The position numbers and the translations under genes are program-made. Source: JAFGXW01 sp964634385 (lineage in GTDB: Bacteria > Bacillota_I > Bacilli_A > Izemoplasmatales > Izemoplasmataceae). From it: a stretch of DNA of 64,000 nucleotides. Location of the stretch: assembly GCA_964634385.1 (NCBI GenBank), contig CAZWIZ010000006.1, forward strand, positions 1 to 64,000, read 5' to 3'. Below the pieces are notes generated by a model. That model was not told the origin of the DNA and searched no databases. It saw only the letters and a list, made by a program, of their open reading frames with translations. How positions within the stretch are numbered: position 1 is the stretch's first letter; every line of letters begins with the position of its first letter. Shown here one piece after another: positions 50,256 through 59,734 of this stretch.

Positions 50256-51131
50256 ATGAATTTACAAGGAATTATGAAGAGAAGTTTTATTGTTAATATA
50301 TTTTTAGTAGTGTTGAAAATTATTAGTGGATTACTTTTTAACAGTTATGCTCTTATAGCTGATGGGATTCATAGTACTAGTGATTTGATGAGCGATATTT
50401 TTGTTATTTTGGGAATAAAACATTCATTAAAACCAGCTGATGCTGAACACCCTTTTGGACATGGTAAATTTGAATATGTTTTAAGTTTCATTTTAGGAAT
50501 ATCGGTAATTTTAATAGCTTATAACTTAGCTAAAAATGTTATTCTTAATTTTAATGATATTACTGAAATTCCGAATATAACAAGTTTAATAATTGTTATA
50601 ATTGTTGTTGTCATAAAACTTTTTTTAGCAATGTACTTAATTAATAAAGGAAAAGAAAATGATTCTCAGATTATTAGTGCATCAGGAAAGGAATCATTAA
50701 CTGATGTTTTTAGTAGTATTATTGTTTTTTTTGGAGTTATAAGTGTTATTATTGGAGAAAAATATGATTTTAATATTTTATTAAAAGGTGATAAAATAGC
50801 TTCAATTATAATTGCTATTTTTATTATTAGAATTGGGATTATTATTGTTTATGATGCAGTAAAATCAATTCAAGGAAAATCTGTTGATAATGCCATTTGT
50901 GAAATTTATAAAGAAGAAATAAAAAAAATCAAAGGTGTAATTGATGTTGATCATATTAATATGATAGCTTATGGCCCATATTATCAAGCTTTAGTAGAAA
51001 TAAGAGTTGATGGAAACAAAACGGTAACTGAAGGACATGATATTGCAGAAAAAGTTACTAAGAAATTATATGATACCGAAAAAATATGTAATGTATTAGT
51101 TCATGTTAATCCTGAAGAAGGCAAGGAGTAA
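50256..51131 (+). CDS. Cation diffusion facilitator (CDF) family metal transporter
   Basis: The 291-residue membrane antiporter has six helices (about 8-200). LIADGIHSTSDLMSD carries the transport-site Asp/His residues. The repeat HPFGHGKFEY and the soluble C-terminal domain from about 205, with VDVDHINMIAYG, are typical. CDF proteins export Zn2+, Mn2+ or Fe2+ in exchange for protons. I start at the ATG at 50256, since AAGGA is spaced properly; an ATG at 50247 touches that site. Twelve bases separate it from polA. Confidence 0.93.
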   Translation: MNLQGIMKRSFIVNIFLVVLKIISGLLFNSYALIADGIHSTSDLMSDIFVILGIKHSLKPADAEHPFGHGKFEYVLSFILGISVILIAYNLAKNVILNFNDITEIPNITSLIIVIIVVVIKLFLAMYLINKGKENDSQIISASGKESLTDVFSSIIVFFGVISVIIGEKYDFNILLKGDKIASIIIAIFIIRIGIIIVYDAVKSIQGKSVDNAICEIYKEEIKKIKGVIDVDHINMIAYGPYYQALVEIRVDGNKTVTEGHDIAEKVTKKLYDTEKICNVLVHVNPEEGKE

Positions 51132-51135
51132 CGAA

Positions 51136-51639
51136 ATGAGTTTACTAATGGAAAGAAAAAGTATTAGAAGTTTTACTGATAAAACAATTGATAAGGAATT
51201 AATTGATAAATTACTTATGTCGGCAATGCAAGCACCATCAGCACATAATCAACAACCATGGGAATTTATTGTTGTTAATGACAGATCATTACTAGATAAA
51301 CTATCATCTGCTAGTGATGGAGCTTGGATGCTAAAACAGGTTAATATTGCAATAGTGCCTGTATTAATACCTATAGAAGCATCTCCCCATTTTGCAGTTC
51401 AAGATATGGCAGCTGCTACAGAAAATATTTTGTTAGAAGCAACAAATCTGGGACTTGGAAGTGTATGGATTGGCGTTTACCCTTTAGAAGAACGAGTAAA
51501 TCATGTTGAAAAAGTATTGAATATTAAAGGTGGTAAACATCCTTTTTCTATGATTGCATTAGGGTATCCGAAGAATTATCGGAAAACAAAAATCAGATAT
51601 AATGAATCACGAGTTTATTATAATAAACTGGAGGAATAA
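51136..51639 (+). CDS. Nitroreductase family protein
   Basis: The 167-residue flavoprotein has MERKSIRSFTDKTIDKELID (FMN phosphate-binding Arg residues), AMQAPSAHNQQPWEF and GLGSVWIGVYP. Such enzymes use NAD(P)H to reduce nitro compounds, quinones or flavins. I start at the ATG at 51136 after AAGGAG; an extended frame overlaps the CDF gene. It is followed two bases later by mutM, so it is cotranscribed with the repair genes. Confidence 0.92.
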   Translation: MSLLMERKSIRSFTDKTIDKELIDKLLMSAMQAPSAHNQQPWEFIVVNDRSLLDKLSSASDGAWMLKQVNIAIVPVLIPIEASPHFAVQDMAAATENILLEATNLGLGSVWIGVYPLEERVNHVEKVLNIKGGKHPFSMIALGYPKNYRKTKIRYNESRVYYNKLEE

Positions 51640-51641
51640 TT

Positions 51642-52463
51642 ATGCCAGAATTACCAGAGGTAGAAACGGTAAGAAGAACATTGAAAAACTTAATTATTAA
51701 CTGTGAAATTGCAAGTATAGATGTTTACTATACAAAAATAATTAAGGATATAACCATAACTAGTTTTATCAAGAGATTAGTTGGAAAAACAATCTTAGAT
51801 ATAAAAAGAGATGGTAAATATCTTATTTTTATTTTAGATGATGTTGCATTGATTTCTCATTTAAGAATGGAAGGAAAATATTTTATTAAAGATAAAACTG
51901 AACGTGTAGAAAAGCATGAACATATTATTTTTAATTTTACTAATGGACTATCTATGAGATATCATGATGTTCGTAAATTTGGAACAATGAATTTAAGGAA
52001 TATTGATGAAATCTACTCGACGTATCCTTTAAATGAATTAGGACTTGAACCGTTTGATAAACGAATGACAGTTGATTATTTAAAAGGAAAACTTCAAAAT
52101 AAAGAAGTTGCAATTAAAACATGTTTGTTAAATCAACATATTTTTGCAGGATTAGGAAATATATATGTTGATGAAGTTTTATTTTTATGTAGACTGAATC
52201 CACAATTAAAAGCTTCTAAATTAAAAGAAACTGATTATGAGAATATTATTAATAATGCTGTAAGTGTATTGACTAAAGCGATTGAATTAGGTGGGACAAC
52301 TATTAGAAGTTATACATCTAGTTTGGGTGTTACTGGAAGGTTTCAAAACGAACTTAATGTTCATATGAAAAAAGGAGAACATTGTCCAGTTTGTAATTCT
52401 ATAATTGAAAAGATAAGAGTTAATGGTAGAGGGACTTATTATTGTCCTAACTGTCAAAAATAA
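51642..52463 (+). CDS. mutM: Formamidopyrimidine-DNA glycosylase
   Basis: The 273-residue base-excision repair enzyme for 8-oxoguanine starts MPELPEVETVRRTL; Pro2 is the Schiff-base nucleophile and Glu3 a catalytic residue. LISHLRMEGKY and HVRKFGTM-type text (YHDVRKFGTMNL) follow. The C-terminal zinc finger has CPVCNSIIEKIRVNGRGTYY then CPNC. It is complete and of normal length. The position after polA matches Bacillus gene order. Confidence 0.98.
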   Translation: MPELPEVETVRRTLKNLIINCEIASIDVYYTKIIKDITITSFIKRLVGKTILDIKRDGKYLIFILDDVALISHLRMEGKYFIKDKTERVEKHEHIIFNFTNGLSMRYHDVRKFGTMNLRNIDEIYSTYPLNELGLEPFDKRMTVDYLKGKLQNKEVAIKTCLLNQHIFAGLGNIYVDEVLFLCRLNPQLKASKLKETDYENIINNAVSVLTKAIELGGTTIRSYTSSLGVTGRFQNELNVHMKKGEHCPVCNSIIEKIRVNGRGTYYCPNCQK

Positions 52464-52568
52464 TTTTACACTATCATTGGGCAATCTCTTCTTTTTACTT
52501 TCTATAAGTTATGGTATAATTCTTATAAGGCATTATCAATTATTTAACCTTTTTTAGGAGGAGTTATT

Positions 52569-53168
52569 ATGACGTTAGTTATTGGCTTAACAGGGGGTAT
52601 TGCAACAGGAAAATCAACAGTTACTAAAATGTTTCAAGAAATTGATATACCGGTTATTGATACGGATAGAATAGCTCATGATATGTTGATGAAAGGAACT
52701 AAGGGATATGATGAGGTGTTGATTTCTTTTTCTAAAAGCATTCTTTTAACAAATAATGAGATTAATAGAAAGAAGTTAGCTTTAATTGTTTTTAATAATC
52801 CTCAAAAAAGAAAAATTCTTAATGATATTATTCACCCTAGGATAAAATTAATTGTTAAAAATGAAATTCAAAAACATAAGGAATTAGGTACTAAAATTAT
52901 TGTTTTAGATGTCCCATTATTATTTGAAACTGATTTTATTGATTTAGTAGATAAAACAGTTGTTGTTTATACAACCGATAAACAACAAAAAGAGAGACTT
53001 ATGGAAAGAGAAAGAATTGATAAAGATTACGCGCAGTTGAAAATTAATGCACAAATGCCTTTGAATCAAAAAATTGATTTAGCTGATTATGTGATTGACA
53101 ATTCTTATTCCATTTTAAAAACAAAAAAAGCATTTAGAAAAATAATGGAAGAATTAGAGGTGAAATAA
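52569..53168 (+). CDS. coaE: Dephospho-CoA kinase
   Basis: The 199-residue kinase performs the last step of CoA synthesis. The P-loop is GLTGGIATGKST (6-17), followed by IDTDRIAHDML, DVPLLFETD and RMxRERID-type text (RLMERERIDKDYA). RBS AGGAGG. An upstream -10-like TATAAT (52515-52520) suggests a promoter between mutM and coaE. It overlaps the next gene by one base (TAATG). Confidence 0.96.
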   Translation: MTLVIGLTGGIATGKSTVTKMFQEIDIPVIDTDRIAHDMLMKGTKGYDEVLISFSKSILLTNNEINRKKLALIVFNNPQKRKILNDIIHPRIKLIVKNEIQKHKELGTKIIVLDVPLLFETDFIDLVDKTVVVYTTDKQQKERLMERERIDKDYAQLKINAQMPLNQKIDLADYVIDNSYSILKTKKAFRKIMEELEVK

Positions 53169-53533
53169 TGGGATTAATGGATTTAATAACGAATTTTGCT
53201 GAAACAAGTGAAACACATTCGAATAAAATACTAAAAACTCGATATTATCGAACAAGTTATAAAAATGTTAAATCAGCAATAGGTGATTATGCAAAAAAGA
53301 ATAGTTATATTATTAATAGTATTGATGATAAACATGGAGAAATTTTTGTTCAAACTACTAAGTTTCATTTAATTATTTCTGTATTACAAATTAACGCATT
53401 AGAGACTGCTGTAGACGTAAAGGTTCAAACATATACAATACTTGGGCTGAACAAACCACGAAGTATTATTGAACAGCTATTTACTTTTTTAGATAAAGCG
53501 TTAGACTTTAAAGGAGTAGGACTACATCCTTAA
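53168..53533 (+). CDS. Protein of unknown function between coaE and dnaB
   Basis: I do not recognise this 121-residue protein. It starts MGLMDLITNFAETSETHSN, then YYRTSYKNVKSAIGDYAKKN, a pattern of helix followed by beta strands (KFHLIISVLQINALETAVDV), and ends KALDFKGVGLHP. No membrane helix or cysteine is seen; it looks like a small soluble alpha/beta domain. It is translationally coupled to coaE (TAATG) and 18 bases before dnaB. In Bacillus this slot is occupied by nrdR and others, so a lineage-specific gene may have replaced them. Confidence 0.75.
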   Translation: MGLMDLITNFAETSETHSNKILKTRYYRTSYKNVKSAIGDYAKKNSYIINSIDDKHGEIFVQTTKFHLIISVLQINALETAVDVKVQTYTILGLNKPRSIIEQLFTFLDKALDFKGVGLHP

Positions 53534-53551
53534 ATATAGGAGGACCAATAA

Positions 53552-54757
53552 GTGAAGATTGGTAAATTAGATAGATTTAAGTTAATTACTTATCAAAATA
53601 TTGATATAGATGAGCGCAACGTTGTTACGCTACTTTATCAACCTATTATTGGATCAAGTGCATTTGGATTGTATTTAACCTTGTGGTCATTAATTGATCG
53701 TTCTAAATTAAAAACTCCAGAATATTATCATTCGAAATTATTTGATTTAGTAAATATTTCGCCATCTGCTTTTATTGAAATTAGAAAAAAACTAGAAGCT
53801 ATTGGACTTTTAGTTGTTTATCAAAATGAAGACTTATTATTATATGAATTAAAAGCTCCGTTATCGGCAGAAGAATTTATTAAAGATGGTAGTCTAGGAG
53901 CGTATTTATTCTCTCAAATTGGAAAAGCTAATTTTGACGAAATAATAAACTTATTTAAAATAAGTAGTATAGAAAAAACAGGCTTTACAAATATTACTTC
54001 AACATTTGATGAAGTTTTCGATTCTATCCCTAAATTAATCGAAACAAAAGATGAGTTTATTAATCGTTCTAAATCAAAAATTACTATTAATCATAATTTC
54101 GACTTTGATATTTTCTTTGAAGGATTATCAAAAAATTTTGTTGATCATCGAAAGATAACTTCACGAGTAAAAGAAAAAATATCAAGATTATCATATGTTT
54201 ATAATTTAGATGAATTTACAATGCAAAAAGTATTTATGGATGCTGTAGGGAAAGATAAAGGAATTAATTTAGATTTATTATCTAAAAGAGCTGGATATTG
54301 GTTTAAATTCGAGAAAAAAACAGATAATTTAAAACTTAAAGAAAAAGGAAAAGAAACAAGAGAATTAGTTGCTGGAGATTTATCCCCTAATGAAAGTATA
54401 GAACTATGTAAAACATCAAATCCACTAGATATACTTAATGAATTATTTGGCAGTAAACCTGCCACAGTTGAATTAAAAATTATTGAACAGTTACTTGAAA
54501 ATAGTGGATTATCTTTAGAATTAATAAATTTTCTAATTGTTTATGTTGTTGGAAATACTGATGGATTTCCATCATACAATTATTTCGAGAAAATTGCAGT
54601 TGATTGGAAACGAAGAGGATTTAATACAATTGAAGAAACAATATTATATATTAAGTCAAGAAATAAACGTTTGTCAACAAAAAATATAAAAGAAAAAAAT
54701 CTATTGCCAAAAGATATTGAATCAGATTGGTTAGAAGACTATATTAAGAATTTTTAG
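53552..54757 (+). CDS. dnaB: Replication initiation and membrane attachment protein DnaB (DnaD-like)
   Basis: The 401-residue primosome component starts at GTG 53552 after AGGAGG. The N-terminal winged-helix region (TLLYQPIIGSSAFGLYLTLW) is followed by a DnaD-like C-terminal domain (about 270-380) with LIEQLLENSGLSLELINFLI-type text and YNYFEKIAVDWKRRGFNTIEE. With DnaI it loads the replicative helicase at oriC and at restart forks. This Gram-positive protein is not the E. coli DnaB helicase. It is nine bases before dnaI. Confidence 0.9.
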   Translation: MKIGKLDRFKLITYQNIDIDERNVVTLLYQPIIGSSAFGLYLTLWSLIDRSKLKTPEYYHSKLFDLVNISPSAFIEIRKKLEAIGLLVVYQNEDLLLYELKAPLSAEEFIKDGSLGAYLFSQIGKANFDEIINLFKISSIEKTGFTNITSTFDEVFDSIPKLIETKDEFINRSKSKITINHNFDFDIFFEGLSKNFVDHRKITSRVKEKISRLSYVYNLDEFTMQKVFMDAVGKDKGINLDLLSKRAGYWFKFEKKTDNLKLKEKGKETRELVAGDLSPNESIELCKTSNPLDILNELFGSKPATVELKIIEQLLENSGLSLELINFLIVYVVGNTDGFPSYNYFEKIAVDWKRRGFNTIEETILYIKSRNKRLSTKNIKEKNLLPKDIESDWLEDYIKNF

Positions 54758-54765
54758 GTGATTAT

Positions 54766-55647
54766 ATGGAAAAACTAAATTTTGGAAACACAAAAAAACT
54801 TAATAAAGAAGAGTTGATTGAAGGTCTTTTTCAAGACCCGTATTTAAGTCGCTTTTTTATTGAAAACGATTTAAATAGTATGGTTATTGAGGAGTTCTTA
54901 TCTACTTTATTATCATATAAGATAGAAAAGGATCGATGTTCAAATTGTAATGGATTAAACGAATGTAAACAAGATGCCGTTGGTCTTGAACCTTTATTGA
55001 AATATGAAAATAATAAAATAAAAATATTGTATAAAGAATGTAATTATTTACATCATCAAAATTTATTAGCTCAAAAAAACGATCTTATTACCGCAATGTA
55101 TATGCCAAAAATGATTTATGATGCTTCGTTTGAAGACTATAATACAAATACCACATCCCGTATGGGGATTTACAAATACATGATGACCTTTTTAAGATTA
55201 TTTCCAATGGGAGAAAAAGTAAAGGGGTTATATATTTGGGGAGAATATCAAAAAGGTAAAACATATACTTTAGCGTCTTTAGCTAATGAACTTATAAAAA
55301 AAGGATATAACGTTGTTATTGCTTATTATCCAGATTTGGCACGGGAGTTTAAATCTTCTATAAGTACAGGAGGACTCGAGATTCTTATTAATAAAATTAA
55401 ACAAGCAGATGTAGTTATGCTTGATGATATTGGTGGAGAAGCAAAAAGTGCATGGATAAGAGATGAAATACTTGGACCGATATTACAGTATCGACTATTA
55501 GATGAAAAACCTACTTTTTTCTCATCAAATGTATCTTTAAAAGAACTTGGACTTTATATGGTAGATAACGGACAAAAAGCTGAACAAATAAAAGCATATA
55601 GAATAATAACGAGAATTAGATCACTTACAGAAGAAATCAAAATGTAA
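54766..55647 (+). CDS. dnaI: Primosomal protein DnaI (helicase loader)
   Basis: The 293-residue AAA+ loader has an N-terminal zinc-binding region CSNCNGLNEC (Cys 58, 61, 67) with Cys92 nearby, and a C-terminal ATPase domain from about residue 130. The P-loop reads GEYQKGKT (159-166), so the central Gly of GxxGxGKT is replaced by Gln. Walker B is VVMLDDIGGE with IRDEILGPILQYRL following. It delivers the replicative helicase DnaC to DnaA/DnaD/DnaB complexes. The dnaB-dnaI-thrS order is conserved. Confidence 0.93.
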   Translation: MEKLNFGNTKKLNKEELIEGLFQDPYLSRFFIENDLNSMVIEEFLSTLLSYKIEKDRCSNCNGLNECKQDAVGLEPLLKYENNKIKILYKECNYLHHQNLLAQKNDLITAMYMPKMIYDASFEDYNTNTTSRMGIYKYMMTFLRLFPMGEKVKGLYIWGEYQKGKTYTLASLANELIKKGYNVVIAYYPDLAREFKSSISTGGLEILINKIKQADVVMLDDIGGEAKSAWIRDEILGPILQYRLLDEKPTFFSSNVSLKELGLYMVDNGQKAEQIKAYRIITRIRSLTEEIKM

Positions 55648-55693
55648 TATAATTTGACAAACTTTTATATTGTATTATAATTATATTAAAATA

Positions 55694-55903
55694 CAGTGAT
55701 AAGGATAAAGTTAATAAGTAATGTATTATAAAGCGAAGTAGAATGGTGAAAGCTACTAGTATATCTTATTAATTACTCCCTTTGAGTAGGACTTGAAAAA
55801 GAATCCCGATAACTTACGTTACAGTTTTAAGTGCTAGAGAAATCTAGAACAAAGGTGGTACCACGGATAATAATTCGCCCTTATTTAGGGCGATTTTTTT
55901 ATA
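55694..55903 (+). promoter_or_regulatory. T-box riboswitch of thrS
   Basis: The T-box core AAAGGTGGTACCACGG is at 55851-55866. TCGCCC (55875-55880) pairs with GGGCGA (55888-55893), followed by seven T residues, as the terminator. Stem I is suggested by GTTAATAAG pairing with CTTATTAAT, and ACT in the following ATTACTCCC is a plausible Thr specifier. Uncharged tRNA-Thr would allow thrS transcription. Confidence 0.93.
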
Positions 55904-55938
55904 TTTTTAAAAGAAAATATTAAGAAAAGAGGATTAAT

Positions 55939-57861
55939 ATGATAAAAATTAAATTTCCTGATGGATCAGTAAAAGAGTATGAAAAAGGAATAACTATTGA
56001 AGGAATAGCTTCTAGCATTTCTTCTGGATTAAAAAAACAAAGTGTAGCAGGATATGTAAATGATGAACTTTATGATCTTAATAGACCGATATTTAAAGAT
56101 GCTTCAATAGTAATTATCACAAAGAAGGATCAAGTAGCATTTGATGTATTAAATCATAGTGCAGCCCATTTATTAGCGCAAGCTGTGAAGAGATTATATC
56201 CAAATGCAAAATTTGGAGTAGGGCCAAATATTAGAGAAGGTTTCTATTATGATATTGATGCCGGTGAACAAATTAAAGAAGAAGATTTAATTAGAATTGA
56301 AAAAATGATGAAACGTATTTCTCAAGAACAAATATCAATTACTAGAAGTGAATTATCTAAAGAAAAGGCACTTGAGTTTTTCAAAAATGATAAATATAAA
56401 GTTGAACTAATTACGGATCTCCCAGAAGGTGAAATAATTAGTTTGTATACACAAGGAGAATTTACTGATTTATGTCGAGGTGGACATATTGGTAGTACTA
56501 AGAATATTAGATTCTTTAAACTATTATCTTTAGCTGGCGCATATTGGAGAGGTGATAGTAAACGTGAACAGCTTCAAAGAATTTATGGAACTGCTTGGTT
56601 TACAGAAGAAGACCTTAAAAAGCATCTTCTTATTTTAGCTGAAAGAAAAGAAAGAGACCATCGTAAACTTGGAAAAGAACTTAAAATTTTCGAATTAAAT
56701 AACGATGCAGGTCAAGGACTTGCAATGTGGTTACCAAATGGGTATACTGTTAGAAAAGTTTTAGAGGATTATGTTTATAAATTAGAAAAAAAAGCAGGAT
56801 ATCAACATATCTCTACTCCGATTTTAGGAACTAAAAAGTTGTATGAAATTAGTGGGCATTGGTCTCATTATAGAGAAAATATGTTTCCATTAATGGAAAG
56901 AGACGGTGAAACATGGGTTCTTCGTCCAATGAGCTGTCCACATCATATGCTCGTTTATAAATCTGATTTAAGAAGTTATCGTGATTTACCAATAAGATAT
57001 GCTGAAATAGTTACACAACATCGTTACGAAGCAAGTGGAGCTTTAAGTGGTCTTGAAAGAGTTCGTGCTATGACATTAACAGATGCTCATTTATTTGTGA
57101 GACATGATCAAATAAAAGAAGAAGTACTAGCTGCATATAATTTAATTCTTAAAGCAATTGACGATTTAGATTTAAAAATAGAATATGTAGAATTAGCTTT
57201 AAGAGATAAAAACAAAGATAAATTTCATGAAAATGATAAACTTTGGGATATGGCGGAAGCAATTTTAAAAGAATTACTTGCTGAAAATAATATTGAACAT
57301 ACTGTAATGAAAGGTGAAGCTGCTTTTTACGGACCTAAAATAGATGTTCAAGTTCGTACAGCGATGGGACATGTAATTACGATGTCAACAGTACAATTAG
57401 ATTTTTTATTGCCTGAAAGATTTGATTTGAATTATATTGGTAGTGATGGGGAAAAACATCGTCCGGTAGTTATTCACAGAGGATTAATTTCAACATGGGA
57501 AAGATTGATGAGCATTTTATTAGAACAATATAAAGGTGCATTCCCAACATGGTTAGCACCGATTCAAATAAAAATTATTCCTGTTTCATTAGAAGTTCAT
57601 AAAGATTATGCCAAAAAATTAAATGATTTATTTATAGATTATGATTTAAGAAGTGAATTAGATCTTCGTGAAGAAAAACTAGGATATAAGATAAGAGATG
57701 CTCAAACATTAAAAATTCCATATCAATTAGTTGTTGGAGATAACGAAATTGATAGTAATCAAGTAACTTATCGTAAATTTGGATTAAAAGAACAAACAAC
57801 AGTTACAGTTGAAGATTTTATTGATTTAGTAAAAAAAGAAATTTTTAACAAAGGGAAATAA
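55939..57861 (+). CDS. thrS: Threonyl-tRNA synthetase
   Basis: The 640-residue class II synthetase has a TGS domain (1-62), an editing domain (about 65-240) with HSAAHLLAQAVKRLYP and LCRGGHIGSTKNIRFFKL (Zn/editing His and Cys), and a catalytic core with RPMSCPHHMLVYK and RYAEIVTQHRYEASGALSGL. An anticodon-binding domain is at about 540-640. The length is normal. RBS AAGAGG. It is regulated by the T-box and ends in a terminator shared with rqcH. Confidence 0.98.
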   Translation: MIKIKFPDGSVKEYEKGITIEGIASSISSGLKKQSVAGYVNDELYDLNRPIFKDASIVIITKKDQVAFDVLNHSAAHLLAQAVKRLYPNAKFGVGPNIREGFYYDIDAGEQIKEEDLIRIEKMMKRISQEQISITRSELSKEKALEFFKNDKYKVELITDLPEGEIISLYTQGEFTDLCRGGHIGSTKNIRFFKLLSLAGAYWRGDSKREQLQRIYGTAWFTEEDLKKHLLILAERKERDHRKLGKELKIFELNNDAGQGLAMWLPNGYTVRKVLEDYVYKLEKKAGYQHISTPILGTKKLYEISGHWSHYRENMFPLMERDGETWVLRPMSCPHHMLVYKSDLRSYRDLPIRYAEIVTQHRYEASGALSGLERVRAMTLTDAHLFVRHDQIKEEVLAAYNLILKAIDDLDLKIEYVELALRDKNKDKFHENDKLWDMAEAILKELLAENNIEHTVMKGEAAFYGPKIDVQVRTAMGHVITMSTVQLDFLLPERFDLNYIGSDGEKHRPVVIHRGLISTWERLMSILLEQYKGAFPTWLAPIQIKIIPVSLEVHKDYAKKLNDLFIDYDLRSELDLREEKLGYKIRDAQTLKIPYQLVVGDNEIDSNQVTYRKFGLKEQTTVTVEDFIDLVKKEIFNKGK

Positions 57862-57900
57862 TATATTTTGATATTTTAAAGTAATTGAATATACAAAATA

Positions 57901-57932
57901 AAAGAACTATGATTTTTCATAGTTCTTTTATT
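57901..57932. terminator. Bidirectional terminator between thrS and rqcH
   Basis: AAAGAACTATGA (57901-57912) pairs with TCATAGTTCTTT (57917-57928), with A and T runs on either side. Confidence 0.92.
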
Positions 57933-59598
57933 ATTTTTTTCTTAAGTTAATGATAAAGTCTTCATCTGGGTCAATATAGATGGTTTTGTTATTTTTATAA
58001 GTAACAAAGCTATTTATTCTTCCAGGAACTTTCTTTAAATATCTAACTTCTAAGTAATCAACAGGAACGCTGTTTGATTTCTTCATTTTTGAGAAATAAG
58101 ATGCAAGTTGTGCAGCGGTTCTAATTGTGGTTTCAGATAGAGGAAAAGTTTTTTTAACAACCACGTGACTACCGGGCGCGTTTTTTGTATGAAACCATAT
58201 TTCGTTGTGTTGTGCTAATTTGTGTGTAATATATTCGTTTTGTATATTGTTCTTACCTACAAGGATTTCCACTCCCTCACTATCATAATAAGTATCATAA
58301 TTTGGTTTTCTTTTTTTCTTTTTAGTTGTAGTTTTCCTTTTAATGTATTTCTTTTCTATTAGTTCATCTTTGATTTCTTCAATGTCTTTTAAAGAAGCAT
58401 TTTCGACTTGATGCAGTAACTGCTCAAAATATTTAATTTCTAATAGTGCTGCTTTTATTTGGATATTTATATATGGGATACTTGCTTTTAACTTTTTATA
58501 TTTTTTAAAGTATTTAGCACTATTTTTAATAGGAGATAATTTTTCATCTAAGGCTATAGTAACTTCTTTATTAGTGTAGTAGTCAATACATGTGAATGAT
58601 GTATTTCCTTTTATTATCAAATTGAGATTTGCTTGTATAAGTTCTCCTTTTACTCGTAAATTATCTCTTTTTTTTGTATTAATTAATTCTTTATTCAGTT
58701 TTTCTATTTTATGTTTCGCTTTAATGATGTTATTTTTTATAAATTTAACTAAATCTTTTGATTTTTGTTTTACAATATCAATTTTATCTTTTTCGTAATA
58801 AAATCTATCAAGCATAGAATTGACTGAATCAAAATGTTTTCTTTCTCCAGCAATATGAGTAATATTAGTATAGTAAAAATAATCTTTTTTCGAAATAATA
58901 ATTTGAGGATCAAACTCATTTAATATTTTATCTACTATTACTGTGATACTCTTTTTTGAGTGTTCAAAACGGTAAATAATTTCTTTAGCAATAAGTGGTG
59001 AAAAACCAATAAAATTATCGAGTAATGCTTTTTCATTAATATTTTCTGGATTTGTAAAAAAACTATTTCTTAAATTTTTATCATAAGGATTAATTTTTTT
59101 TGATTTTGGTTCTGAATAGATTGCTCCGGGATATACAGTTCTTTCTTTATTGTCAAATGGCATGACATGTTTAATAGCCTCAAGTATTTTGTTATTTTCA
59201 TCAGTAATAATAATATTCGAATGTCTTCCCATTACTTCAATGATGAATTTTTTAGTTGTTAAATCACCTAATTCATTTCTTGATTGTATAATAAAAATAA
59301 TCACACGATCGTTTGTGATTTGATAAATATCTTTAATGATTCCATTTTCCAAATGTTTTCTTAAAAACATACAGAACATTGGGGGAATATTAGGTTTCTC
59401 ATAAACCATTTCAGTTAAGTGAATTCTTGAATAACTCGGAGAATTACTAACTAATAATTGTTTTTTACCAGTTTTAGTATTTATATTAAACAATAAATCG
59501 TATTTTGATAATTGATAAATTTTATTTATTCTTCCCGTATTTAATGAATCATATAACTCTTTTGTAATTTTTTTTACAATATTACCATCAAAACTCAT
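57931..59598 (-). CDS. rqcH: Rqc2 homolog RqcH (NFACT protein; fibronectin-binding-like)
   Basis: The 555-residue protein has an NFACT-N domain (MSFDGNIVKKITKELYDSL, LLVSNSPSYSRIHLTE, FCMFLRKHLENG), two coiled-coil arms (about 280-420) and a C-terminal NFACT-R domain (EILVGKNNIQNEY, NEIWFHTKNAPGSHVVVK). In Bacillus, RqcH adds C-terminal poly-Ala tails to nascent chains on stalled 50S subunits. I start at the ATG giving MSFDG, as relatives do; a GTG four codons upstream is possible. The ribosome binding site is weak. It is divergent from gmk-rpoZ, a neighbourhood conserved in firmicutes. Confidence 0.93.
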   Translation of the reverse strand: MSFDGNIVKKITKELYDSLNTGRINKIYQLSKYDLLFNINTKTGKKQLLVSNSPSYSRIHLTEMVYEKPNIPPMFCMFLRKHLENGIIKDIYQITNDRVIIFIIQSRNELGDLTTKKFIIEVMGRHSNIIITDENNKILEAIKHVMPFDNKERTVYPGAIYSEPKSKKINPYDKNLRNSFFTNPENINEKALLDNFIGFSPLIAKEIIYRFEHSKKSITVIVDKILNEFDPQIIISKKDYFYYTNITHIAGERKHFDSVNSMLDRFYYEKDKIDIVKQKSKDLVKFIKNNIIKAKHKIEKLNKELINTKKRDNLRVKGELIQANLNLIIKGNTSFTCIDYYTNKEVTIALDEKLSPIKNSAKYFKKYKKLKASIPYINIQIKAALLEIKYFEQLLHQVENASLKDIEEIKDELIEKKYIKRKTTTKKKKRKPNYDTYYDSEGVEILVGKNNIQNEYITHKLAQHNEIWFHTKNAPGSHVVVKKTFPLSETTIRTAAQLASYFSKMKKSNSVPVDYLEVRYLKKVPGRINSFVTYKNNKTIYIDPDEDFIINLRKK

Positions 59599-59734
59599 AG
59601 TTATCACCAAAAATATTATAACACAGTAAAAAAAATAAAAAAAATGTTTTCAAATACTTACATTTAAAGTATAAAAGTGTTATGATATATAATAAATAAT
59701 ATAGACACTTTATTGCAAAGGAGGGACATTGTAA

